From: Gemmatimonadota bacterium
GTDB taxonomy: Bacteria; 4572-55; J002
DNA: 27,064 nt
Direction of reading: 5' to 3'
Assembly (NCBI GenBank): GCA_003697105.1
Contig: RFFQ01000091.1
Location: 1-27,064 of the forward strand
Of the stretch, positions 15,505 to 23,658 are shown piece by piece (the first letter of the stretch is position 1; each line of letters begins with the position of its first letter). The translations under genes were made by a program, and so were the position numbers. The notes below the pieces were generated by a model that saw only the letters and a list, made by a program, of their open reading frames with translations, did no database searches and was not told the DNA's origin.

Positions 15505-16416
15505 TTAGTTCATACAGCAGGAGTGACCGTTTTCCGCCAGCAGATATGTGGGAAGCCCGCGCTCCTTCATCAACCGGTGAATCGCCCGGTACAGGAAGCC
15601 CGGCACAATGGTATCAAAGGTGCGCTTCACGCAGTTAGGGTTGCGAATCCAGCTCAACATTTGGTGGTATGATGCCTCCCCTAACTTTCCGGTCAAGTGG
15701 GTAATGTTTTCTGGCTTGGTAAAGTACGCCAAAATCCCGCTCTTGTCCGCTTCGGGGTGGAATTGGAAACCAGCCATCTCACGGGTAATCCGAAAGCCAG
15801 TCAATGCCGCTCCCTCATCTGGACTGTCATAACTGAGGATATTTACACCTAAATGAGCGGCACGGTGGTGCTTGAGATCGATCACTTGCCAATCTCGGTT
15901 ATCAAAGGCGTAAAAGGGGTGGTCTAAAGGGGAAAGCAACGGGTCGGTTGTTCCGCCGTTCACCGGATAAATGGGCACAATACCAAAACTGGTCTGTTCC
16001 CGTTGGTTGACCGTTGCCAGATCAAAATGACGCGCCATGAGTTGGAAGGAATAGCAAATCCCCAAAAAGTGTGTTTTGAAGGCGGTTTCATGGGTCTGAT
16101 TTTTATCCAGTACCTGATCGATACAGCGGAAATAATCTGCTTCCCAGCGGGTACCTTCACCGGCAAACGGACTGCCGGGTCCCCCAGTGGAGAGCAAGAT
16201 ATCCAGATGATCGAGGGTATGGGGGACTTCCGCACGGTCACGAACCCGGTACTCTTCCAGCAAAATCCGCGTCCCCGGATGCCGTGATAGGACCCGTGCG
16301 CCCACGCCAAGGACAATCTTGCGGAAACAGCGCATCGCTTGATTGGCAACCCCGTTGTGCATATCCAAAATACCAATAGTGATGGTTTGTTCTCGCGTGT
16401 TGGTTGTAGCTTGCAT
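15505..16416 (-). CDS. Stand-alone class I glutamine amidotransferase-like protein
   Basis: ATG 16416 follows a strong AGGAGAAGGA; an open frame reaches further back to 16530 but runs across the gene's own promoter. The 303 residues have the catalytic triad of class I glutaminases: Cys121 in HFLGICYSFQLM, His220 and Glu222 in AGFQFHPEAD, with oxyanion-loop STGGPGSPFAGEG. The N-terminal ILDMHNGVANQAMRCFRKIV and the C-terminal TFDTIVPGFLYRAI are typical of a family mostly seen in Bacteroidetes-like bacteria and often mis-named GMP synthase. It lacks any synthetase domain, so the ammonia acceptor is unknown. It ends with an unusual CC tail (NGHSCCMN). It is divergent from the cyclase/ATP-grasp pair. 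Confidence 0.8.
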   Translation of the reverse strand: MQATTNTREQTITIGILDMHNGVANQAMRCFRKIVLGVGARVLSRHPGTRILLEEYRVRDRAEVPHTLDHLDILLSTGGPGSPFAGEGTRWEADYFRCIDQVLDKNQTHETAFKTHFLGICYSFQLMARHFDLATVNQREQTSFGIVPIYPVNGGTTDPLLSPLDHPFYAFDNRDWQVIDLKHHRAAHLGVNILSYDSPDEGAALTGFRITREMAGFQFHPEADKSGILAYFTKPENITHLTGKLGEASYHQMLSWIRNPNCVKRTFDTIVPGFLYRAIHRLMKERGLPTYLLAENGHSCCMN

Positions 16417-16467
16417 TCCTTCTCCTGATGAGTGTTTATTAACAATTACGATAAGGAAAGTCGCCAG

Positions 16468-16496
16468 AATGTAGCCGATCCCGCCCACTTTGGCAA
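16468..16496 (-). promoter_or_regulatory. Promoter of the amidotransferase gene
   Basis: On the minus strand TTGCCA (16496-16491), a 17-base spacer and TACATT (16473-16468) give a transcript start near 16461 and a leader of about 45 bases. Confidence 0.55.
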
Positions 16497-16515
16497 GATT
16501 TTTTGTCATCAAAAA

Positions 16516-16544
16516 TTGACTTGGCAACATTACGCAATTATACT
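16516..16544 (+). promoter_or_regulatory. Promoter of the cyclase/ATP-grasp operon
   Basis: TTGACT (16516-16521), a 17-base spacer and TATACT (16539-16544) predict a start near 16551. This makes ATG 16553 unlikely as the start codon and supports ATG 16589, which has AGAGGGGA upstream. Confidence 0.7.
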
Positions 16545-16588
16545 ATAGGCGGATGTCCACAAAATCCAGACCTCAGAGGGGAAAAATC

Positions 16589-19500
16589 ATGCGCAATTTA
16601 ATGCCTCATTTTATTCAAGAACAGGATCAACAGCATCTCACGCAGGGACACTTTGATGCCACTGCAATATTTATCGATATTTCCGGTTTTACTCTGCTTA
16701 CCGAAGAACTCATGAAGTACCAAACGGATGGTGCGGAGGTTCTCACGGGGGTGCTAAACCGTATGTTTAATCCGGTGGTACATACCATTTACCAGCACGG
16801 CGGGATGATCTCCACCTTTGCCGGCGATGCATTCACAGCACTTTTTCCATCGGAAAACGACCGGACACCTCAATACGCGCTTCAAGCCGCGTTGCGGATT
16901 CAGAAATTTTTCGAGGAGCACTCTGCCTTCCCAACCCCGTATGGGACATTTGAGATGGGTGTGAAAATTGGCGTGTCATTTGGTGATGTTCAGTGGGGTA
17001 TTTTAAGTGGCGTTCACCCGACTTCTACCACAGGCGTCCAAAAAACCTATTATTTCCGGGGCGAGGCGATTAAAGGATGTACCGCTGCCGAAAAATATGC
17101 GGAAACCGGCGATGTTATTCTCGACCAAAAGATAATAGATCGGATTCAGACTGACATCCAGACGACCTATCTCCGCTACAACCGGCAAAAATTAATCCAG
17201 TGCCCGGATAACCTACCCCTGAAACCCCCCACGCTACCCACCTTAACGATAGAAACCCTGAGTCAGTACGTTCAGATGAGCGACTTTCCACAACAAGCAG
17301 AGTTTCGGAATGTGTGTAGTGTCTTCATCTCATTTGATGAAAATAGCACTGATGAGGTGCTGAATACATTTGTGGGTAACGTCCTCAATTTAGCAATTAA
17401 CTTTAAGGGTTTTTTTAACAAGATCGATTTTGGAGACAAAGGTGGCGTAATTTTGATCCTATTTGGTGCACCCACTGCCTTTGAGAAAAACGTAGAGCGT
17501 GCGCTGGCATTCATAACCGCCTTGCGGGAGGTTGAATGTGGTTTGCTATGGCGAGCTGGACTCTCTTACGGCATGGCATATACCGGCATTATTGGCGGAA
17601 AAGAACGGTGTGAGTACACCGCCATCGGTGATGCCGTGAATCTTGCCGCCCGGTTCATGATCAAAGCACCCTATGGTGAGGTCTGGCTGACCGAGCGGAT
17701 CCATCGTTACAGCCAGAATCAGTATAAACACGAATTACTGGGTCATTTCCGCTATAAAGGGATTGCGGAACCGGTACCCACCTTTAAGTTAATCGCTAAA
17801 AAAATATCCGATGAAAAAATCTTTGCCGGCAAAATGATCGGGCGTGCCATTGAACTGCAATTGTTGCACCAATACCTCAAGCCACTCTTTCGGGGTGCGT
17901 TTACCGGCATCATCACGATTCACGGTGAGGCGGGCATGGGTAAAAGCCGTCTGATGTACGAATTGAAGCACGAGTTGGGAGATACGGTACAATGGACAGA
18001 ATGCCAACCTGACCCCATCCTCCAAACCTCATTTAACCCCTTTATACAGATGCTACGTCGCGATTTTCAACAAGTGGATAGCGACCCGGAACCAGTACGA
18101 AAGACCAAATTTGAGACCCACTTTGCAAATCGGCTTCGTGCCATCCAAGCGACGGGTGACTATGCAGATATTCACTCGGAATTAGAGCGCACAAAGTCCG
18201 TTTTAGGGGCATTGGTGGGGCTCTCTTGGGATCGTTCACTCTATGCCCAACTGGATGCTCGGGGACGCTATGAAAACACCCTCTCCGCCGTCAAGGCATG
18301 GCTCCTCAGCCAAAGTTTGGTAAACCCCACCGTTCTCCTGATTGAAGATGGGCACAATTTAGACCCCGATTCGTGGACATTGCTTGACCATCTCCTACAC
18401 AACATTGATCACTACCCGCTGGCGATCCTGATGACATTGCGTTATAACGATGATGGTAGCCGAATACCATTGAAAACCCACCAACCCCTTGAACATACCA
18501 TCGACCTGAAACCCCTTTCCAAGGCAGAACTTTACGAACTGGCTGAAGATGGACTCGGTAACCCGATCAGTGAGGCGTTTCATCAGGTGTTATTTGAGCG
18601 CACCAAAGCAAATCCCTTTTTCGCCCAACAATTTTTACAATATCTTGCGGAAAATGCTTGGATTGAACTCCGGGAGAACGTGTGGGAATTGACCACTACC
18701 TCTATGGACGTCCCGGATACCATTCGTGCCATTCTGATTGCTCGTTTAGACCGCTTGAGCCCGCCCGTACGGGAAATTGTGAAAACCGCAACCACCTTCG
18801 GTATGCAATTCGAGCCGCTCCTGCTACGCTTGGCATTGGAAAAATCCAACCCCAATTTTAACCCAAAAGATTTTTACACCTATCTAACGACCGCCGAACA
18901 AGAGCGGATTTGGACGTCCATCACGAATCAGAAATATCTCTTCAACAGTGAATTAATGCGGGATTCCATTTATTCCATGCAAATGGGTGAAAAACGGCGC
19001 GAATTTCATCGCCAAATTGTAGAAGTCATGGAAGAATTGGGACGGCAAGATGAGGAGCATTATTCGGAGTTGGCATTCCACTGCGAAAAGGCAGAATTGA
19101 CCGAAAAAGCCCTTTTTTACCTCGAAAAAGCGGCAAATAGTGCCAAAGCGCAATATCAACACCAACAGGCACTCAAATTTTATCATCGTATTTTAAACCT
19201 GATCACTCCAAACGTTCACCGCCGATTACACTTGCGAACATTGCTCCAGTTAAGTGAAATTGAGAAGTTAACCGGAAACTGGGAAGAAAGCCGCAACCGG
19301 TTACAACTCATCTTGGAATTGACCGGAGATGGCAACCCCCCTTATATTCGCGCACAAGCTCTTTCCCGGCTCGGTGACCTCGCCCTAGACCGCAGTGAAT
19401 ATGAAGAAAGCACCGCATATTACGAACAGGCATGCGCCCTGTTTGACCCCTATGACCACCATCATGATCTCGCCGAAGCTATCGGCCGGCTCGGTGAAAT

Positions 19501-20455
19501 TCAGTACCGGAAAAGCCAGTTTGACGCCGCCTTACACCGGTATCGGGAATCACTGGAAATTTGTAAAAAGTTTAATGATAACACCGGTATTGTCAGCACG
19601 TTACTAAATATGAGCAACGTTGCGGCACATCAGGGTGAATATGGGCAAGCAATGGCGTATTTGGAAGAATGTCTTGAATTAAGTGAAGCCACCGGTGATA
19701 AACGCCGGATGGCAATTGTCCTCGGTAATATGGGTGCCATTCAAGGTATGCAGGGGAATCCACAAGGCGCAATGCCCTATCTTCAGCAAAACTTGCAACT
19801 CAGTGAGGAATTAGGCGATAAAAAAACCATTTCGCGGGTGTGCGGTAATATTGGCGCGGTTTACCAGATGCAACAAAAATATGAACTCGCGCTACTGTAC
19901 TATCAAAAACGGCTCAAAATGGATGAAGAACTCGGCAACCGGCGCGGTATTGCTTTTGTCTGTAACGGGATCGGGGCAGTTTATCGGGAACAAGGTAAAC
20001 TGGATGATGCCTTGTTGTACCACCAACGGGCGCTCGCTATCGATACCGCCATTGGCAATAAACAAGGCGTTGCTATCGGGATGGCAGATAGTGGGCGAAT
20101 TTACCAGTTGAAACAAGAGTACGACCACGCTTTGCATTATTACGATAAAGCGATACAACTGGCGCAGGAAATTCAGTTTCAATGGCTGTTGCCGGCGGTG
20201 TATATCCATAAAGCAGAAACACTCTACCACCAGAAACAATTCCCCCGCGCCAAAGAGATCGTCACCCAAGGGTTAGCACTGGCTCAAAAATACCGCCCGG
20301 AACGCCTTTTTGCCGGAAATGTGATCTCTGCCCAGATTGATTTTGCCCAAGGTGACCCGGATTTTGCCCGAACGCAAATCCAACACATGCGCCAGCAGAC
20401 CAGTGACCCGGAACAAATACGTCTATTAGATGCCCTGTTGGAGGAAATGCAATGA
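16589..20455 (+). CDS. Soluble adenylyl cyclase-like protein: two cyclase domains, AAA-type ATPase, TPR
   Basis: The 1288 residues follow the order of mammalian soluble adenylyl cyclase (ADCY10). C1 covers about 22-185: FIDISGFTLLTEEL with metal Asp30 and GGMISTFAGDAFTALF with metal Asp80. C2 covers about 240-400: DKGGVILILFGAP with adenine-specifying Lys284, and RCEYTAIGDAVNLAARFM with Thr344, Asn351 and Arg355. Together they make one complete cyclase site at the interface. An ATPase of AAA/STAND type follows, with Walker A GEAGMGKSR (446-454) and Walker B-like VLLIEDGH (about 582-589). The last 430 residues are TPRs of about 40 residues with kinesin-light-chain-like pattern (GNIGAVYQMQQKYELALLYY). 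The expected product is cAMP from ATP. The bicarbonate-contacting residues of the human enzyme appear substituted. No membrane segment is seen. The start follows a good ribosome site, and the stop overlaps the next gene as ATGA. Confidence 0.88.
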   Translation: MRNLMPHFIQEQDQQHLTQGHFDATAIFIDISGFTLLTEELMKYQTDGAEVLTGVLNRMFNPVVHTIYQHGGMISTFAGDAFTALFPSENDRTPQYALQAALRIQKFFEEHSAFPTPYGTFEMGVKIGVSFGDVQWGILSGVHPTSTTGVQKTYYFRGEAIKGCTAAEKYAETGDVILDQKIIDRIQTDIQTTYLRYNRQKLIQCPDNLPLKPPTLPTLTIETLSQYVQMSDFPQQAEFRNVCSVFISFDENSTDEVLNTFVGNVLNLAINFKGFFNKIDFGDKGGVILILFGAPTAFEKNVERALAFITALREVECGLLWRAGLSYGMAYTGIIGGKERCEYTAIGDAVNLAARFMIKAPYGEVWLTERIHRYSQNQYKHELLGHFRYKGIAEPVPTFKLIAKKISDEKIFAGKMIGRAIELQLLHQYLKPLFRGAFTGIITIHGEAGMGKSRLMYELKHELGDTVQWTECQPDPILQTSFNPFIQMLRRDFQQVDSDPEPVRKTKFETHFANRLRAIQATGDYADIHSELERTKSVLGALVGLSWDRSLYAQLDARGRYENTLSAVKAWLLSQSLVNPTVLLIEDGHNLDPDSWTLLDHLLHNIDHYPLAILMTLRYNDDGSRIPLKTHQPLEHTIDLKPLSKAELYELAEDGLGNPISEAFHQVLFERTKANPFFAQQFLQYLAENAWIELRENVWELTTTSMDVPDTIRAILIARLDRLSPPVREIVKTATTFGMQFEPLLLRLALEKSNPNFNPKDFYTYLTTAEQERIWTSITNQKYLFNSELMRDSIYSMQMGEKRREFHRQIVEVMEELGRQDEEHYSELAFHCEKAELTEKALFYLEKAANSAKAQYQHQQALKFYHRILNLITPNVHRRLHLRTLLQLSEIEKLTGNWEESRNRLQLILELTGDGNPPYIRAQALSRLGDLALDRSEYEESTAYYEQACALFDPYDHHHDLAEAIGRLGEIQYRKSQFDAALHRYRESLEICKKFNDNTGIVSTLLNMSNVAAHQGEYGQAMAYLEECLELSEATGDKRRMAIVLGNMGAIQGMQGNPQGAMPYLQQNLQLSEELGDKKTISRVCGNIGAVYQMQQKYELALLYYQKRLKMDEELGNRRGIAFVCNGIGAVYREQGKLDDALLYHQRALAIDTAIGNKQGVAIGMADSGRIYQLKQEYDHALHYYDKAIQLAQEIQFQWLLPAVYIHKAETLYHQKQFPRAKEIVTQGLALAQKYRPERLFAGNVISAQIDFAQGDPDFARTQIQHMRQQTSDPEQIRLLDALLEEMQ

Positions 20456-21315
20456 AACCATGTGCCTTTTTAACGATGGACAGCCTGACCGGCTATGTCT
20501 GTTACGACCATTACCTCTACGAGCCTTTCCAAAAACGGGGGTGGCAGGTGACCCCCATTTCGTGGCGAACAGCCAATGTCCATTGGGATGATTTTAGGGT
20601 GGTGGTGATTCGCTCTCCGTGGGATTACCAGACCGATCCCGCACGATTTTTGAAGGTGTTGGAGGAGATTGATCAGTCTGCCGCACGGTTGGAAAATCCG
20701 TTGAATATTGTCCATTGGAACTTGAACAAACGTTATCTAGCGGATTTGGCGGAAAAGGGCATCCCCATTGTCCCCACCGGATGGGAAACCACATTTGATG
20801 CAAGTCGAGTCGTAACATACTTTGAGACATTCGACAGCACCGAAATTATCATCAAGCCGGTGGTCAGCGCCAATGCAGATAATACCTTCCGTTTGAGCCA
20901 GAACAGGTTTGAACCCGAATTGCCACGGTTACAATCCACATTTGCCACGCGAGACTTCATGGTACAACCATTCCGGGATCATATCCTCCATGAGGGGGAA
21001 TTTTCGCTTTTCTTTTTTGGAGGGGAATATAGCCATACCATCCTTAAAACACCGAAACCCAACGATTTTCGGGTGCAAGAGGAACATGGCGGTCGCCTGC
21101 GCACCATTGACCCCGAAGATAAACTACTGCAACGTGCCACCGAAACTCTTGCCCAGATTCCACCGTTGCTTTACGCTCGCCTCGATTTTGTCCGCCATGC
21201 CGGTGATTTTGAACTAATGGAATTGGAGCTGATCGAACCCTCACTCTATTTCAACATGGATGCGAACTCGGCAGAACGCTTTGCGGATGTATTCGTGCGG
21301 TGGGTGGAACGGTAA
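20452..21315 (+). CDS. ATP-grasp ligase of unknown substrate, coupled to the cyclase
   Basis: The 287 residues are an ATP-grasp enzyme, which joins a carboxylate to an amine or thiol by an acyl-phosphate. Seen features are VVVIRSPWDYQTDPARFLKV (about 45-64), NIVHWNLNKRYLADLAEKGI (84-103), IIIKPVVSANADNTFRL (the nucleotide Lys and loop), EGEFSLFFFGGEYSHTILKT, FRVQEEHGG, ARLDFVRHAGDFELMELELI and EPSLYF (metal Glu/Asn region). This family is widespread and mostly uncharacterised; the closest named member I recall is the D-cycloserine ligase DcsG. The start ATG overlaps the cyclase stop (ATGA), implying translational coupling. No other antibiotic or peptide biosynthesis gene is adjacent. Confidence 0.8.
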   Translation: MKPCAFLTMDSLTGYVCYDHYLYEPFQKRGWQVTPISWRTANVHWDDFRVVVIRSPWDYQTDPARFLKVLEEIDQSAARLENPLNIVHWNLNKRYLADLAEKGIPIVPTGWETTFDASRVVTYFETFDSTEIIIKPVVSANADNTFRLSQNRFEPELPRLQSTFATRDFMVQPFRDHILHEGEFSLFFFGGEYSHTILKTPKPNDFRVQEEHGGRLRTIDPEDKLLQRATETLAQIPPLLYARLDFVRHAGDFELMELELIEPSLYFNMDANSAERFADVFVRWVER

Positions 21316-21328
21316 GTTTTCCGAATGG

Positions 21329-23452
21329 TTAGGGTTTGAGCTGCCGTTTGCGCCACCACTGAATCCCATAGACCAGCGCGTAGAATAAAATTCCCAGCGC
21401 ATCGGTAAGAGTGTTGGGTTGGATTAGCATAAAAGCGGTTGCCAGCAGTATGATACGCTCGAACCACGTGGTGCGGATCATGACAAAACCTTGTGTACCG
21501 GCGGCAAACGCAAACATCCCCACCACGCCGCTGGCAAAGATGTGCAAACCGTGCCCCCAACTGTGCACATCCACCAAGATCAGATTCGTATTGAAAATAA
21601 ACATAAAGGGCAGAATCGCCGTGCGCATATCATAGATAAAGCCCTGCACCCCGGTTTTGATCGGTTCGGAACGGGCGATGGCAGAAGCGGCATAAGCGGC
21701 AAGCCCTACGGGCGGGGTATCATCGGCTAAAATCCCGAAGTAGAAGACGAACAGGTGTGCCGCCACAAGGGGAAAGGTCATCCCCACTTCTGGTCGATGT
21801 CCCAGTTCATAAATGACGGGGGCGGTGAGCGTTGCCATCACGATGTAGTTGGCGGTAGTCGGTAAGCCCATGCCCAAAATCAGGCTGGCGGCAGCGGTAA
21901 TCAGCAGGGTAAATACAATTTGGGTTAACCCCTCAAAATGCCCTAGATCATGGATGATAATCTGAATCAAGGGAGCGATGATGTGGGTCACTCCGCTAGC
22001 TAACACAGCACTAACCGTATCAATGATTTCCGTCAGGCGCAACCCCAATCCGGTCAGGTTGACTACCCCCACAATAATCCCAGCAGACGCCGTGGCAACA
22101 CCAACACCCACCATGTTGCGGGCACCGGCTTCCAATCCTTTGTAAAATTTGGTGAAACCCAATTTGAAGGCTGGGGCAAGGGGTTGCTTATGGTAAATGG
22201 CGAGGATGGGGTCTTGCAGGAGCATCATTCCGGCGGTGACGACAATGGCAATCATCGCAGAATAGGCAGGGGTAAAGCGAGCGATCACGAGTCCCCAAAT
22301 GAGCACAAAGACCGGGATCAGATAATGAACACCTCTAATAAAAGTGCCCCACCGGCTGGGCAGTTCCGCACGAGGCACACCTTGCAAACCCAGTTTGAGG
22401 GCTTCCAAATGAACCACATAGAACAGAGCAATATAGGAGAGCAACGCCGGGACAATGGCGTGGCGAACAATATCAAAGTAGGGGATACCAACAAATTCCG
22501 CCATGATGAATGCCGCCGCTCCCATAATGGGCGGCATGAGTTGCCCGTTGGTGGAGGCGGCGACCTCCGTTGCCGCCGCTTTGTGGGGAGGGTAGCCGAT
22601 TCGTTTCATCAGTGGAATGGTGAACGTGCCGGTGGTCACCGTATTGGCAATCGATGAACCGGAGACCGTGCCCGTCAGCATAGATGCCATGATCGATGCC
22701 TTCGCAGGTCCGCCCCGGAACGTGCCCAAAAAAGCATATGCCACATCAATGAAATATTTGCCCGCCCCCGCTTTGTCCAACATCGACCCGAACAGAACAA
22801 ACAAAAAGACAAATTGAGTTGAGACGCCGAGCGCTACCCCAAAAATGCCTTCTGTCGTCACGTACATCTGACTAATTAAGCGGCTCACGTCGTAACCGCG
22901 ATGCGCAATCAAGTCAGGCATAAGAGGGGTTAAAAAGGGCAAAGCACCGCGTGGCCCCGCGAGGGAGTAAAGCAAAAAGATGGAAGCAATCACCGCGAGA
23001 GCAGGTCCTAAACTCCGGCGCGTGGCTTCCAACAAGAGCAAAATGAAGATCGATCCGAACCAAACCTCACGCAAAATGGGGATACCAGCGCGTTGCTGGA
23101 TACCGGTGTAATCCAAAACAATATAGAGCACACCCAGCCCAGCAATGAGAGCAAATAGATAATCATACACCGGAATACGGTTGGTCGCTGTTTTTTTCCG
23201 AAAGGGAAACACAAGATAAGTCAGGACAATCGCAAAACAGAGATGAATCGCCCGGGCGCGGGTCGCATCCAGCACGCCGAAAGAGGCAATCCAAAGTTGA
23301 AAGAGCGACCAGCCAATCGCTAAGCCAAAAATCACCCAGTGCATTACGCCAGTGGGGCTACGGCTACCGATTTCAGCATCTTCAGCAATGTGTAAGGCTT
23401 TTTCAAGGTCTTCGGGGATTGCGTCGTTTGGAAGATTGGGTTTGGGGGTCAT
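21329..23452 (-). CDS. Fused TRAP transporter permease (4TM/12TM, TAXI type)
   Basis: TRAP permeases import organic acids or similar solutes using the ion gradient and a periplasmic binding protein. The 707 residues have an N-terminal small-subunit-like part with four to five membrane spans (about 35-190), and a DctM-like large domain with the signature GGPAKASIMASMLTGTVSGS followed by SIANTVTTGTFTIPLMKRIG, ASTNGQLMPPIMGAAAF and MGLPTTANYIVMATLTAP. The end (DUF3394-like) has further spans. This single-chain design normally pairs with a TAXI binding protein, which is absent here. ATG 23452 is preferred over an in-frame TTG at 23494. It converges on the ATP-grasp gene with a 13-base gap. Confidence 0.93.
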   Translation of the reverse strand: MTPKPNLPNDAIPEDLEKALHIAEDAEIGSRSPTGVMHWVIFGLAIGWSLFQLWIASFGVLDATRARAIHLCFAIVLTYLVFPFRKKTATNRIPVYDYLFALIAGLGVLYIVLDYTGIQQRAGIPILREVWFGSIFILLLLEATRRSLGPALAVIASIFLLYSLAGPRGALPFLTPLMPDLIAHRGYDVSRLISQMYVTTEGIFGVALGVSTQFVFLFVLFGSMLDKAGAGKYFIDVAYAFLGTFRGGPAKASIMASMLTGTVSGSSIANTVTTGTFTIPLMKRIGYPPHKAAATEVAASTNGQLMPPIMGAAAFIMAEFVGIPYFDIVRHAIVPALLSYIALFYVVHLEALKLGLQGVPRAELPSRWGTFIRGVHYLIPVFVLIWGLVIARFTPAYSAMIAIVVTAGMMLLQDPILAIYHKQPLAPAFKLGFTKFYKGLEAGARNMVGVGVATASAGIIVGVVNLTGLGLRLTEIIDTVSAVLASGVTHIIAPLIQIIIHDLGHFEGLTQIVFTLLITAAASLILGMGLPTTANYIVMATLTAPVIYELGHRPEVGMTFPLVAAHLFVFYFGILADDTPPVGLAAYAASAIARSEPIKTGVQGFIYDMRTAILPFMFIFNTNLILVDVHSWGHGLHIFASGVVGMFAFAAGTQGFVMIRTTWFERIILLATAFMLIQPNTLTDALGILFYALVYGIQWWRKRQLKP

Positions 23453-23507
23453 AGAGAGCCCGTCACGTTGTTTTTGGAGATGGAAAATGTACAAATTGCC
23501 AACGGTT

Positions 23508-23519
23508 CACTGTTCAGTG
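23508..23519. promoter_or_regulatory. Palindrome at the TRAP transcript start, possible operator
   Basis: CACTG-TT-CAGTG is a 12-base inverted repeat centred near the predicted TRAP transcript start (about 23517). Its position suits a repressor site or a short hairpin in the leader. Nothing in the sequence tells which regulator would bind. Confidence 0.35.
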
Positions 23520-23523
23520 GGTA

Positions 23524-23551
23524 TTATTATGTTCCTTCTCCCAATTGTCAA
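23524..23551 (-). promoter_or_regulatory. Promoter of the TRAP permease
   Basis: On the minus strand a perfect TTGACA (23551-23546), a 16-base spacer and TAATAA (23529-23524) precede the TRAP gene by about 70 bases. The 206-base divergent region 23453-23658 otherwise holds no gene; a plus-strand promoter for the next gene is not clear. Confidence 0.6.
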
Positions 23552-23658
23552 TCAAAAACTCTGTGGGAAAATGGCTTTACTTTTTGTTTGGTAAAATCTA
23601 TTTTGGGGAGGGATCAACAAACGGGCATATCTTCTGTACCCTTTTAAGGAAGTCGATC

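Noticed and set aside
16553-16588. Earlier ATG start for the cyclase
   Set aside because: It is two bases from the predicted transcript start and has no properly spaced ribosome site; ATG 16589 has AGAGGGGA.
19300-20300. Near-repeated DNA in the cyclase 3' part, considered as a repeat array
   Set aside because: The similarity follows 40-residue protein repeats in frame, so it is TPR coding sequence, not a CRISPR or satellite array.
23545-23658. N-terminal extension of the acyltransferase/deiminase fusion
   Set aside because: It overlaps the TRAP promoter region and lacks a ribosome site; ATG 23659 has AAGGAAG and begins a sensible protein.
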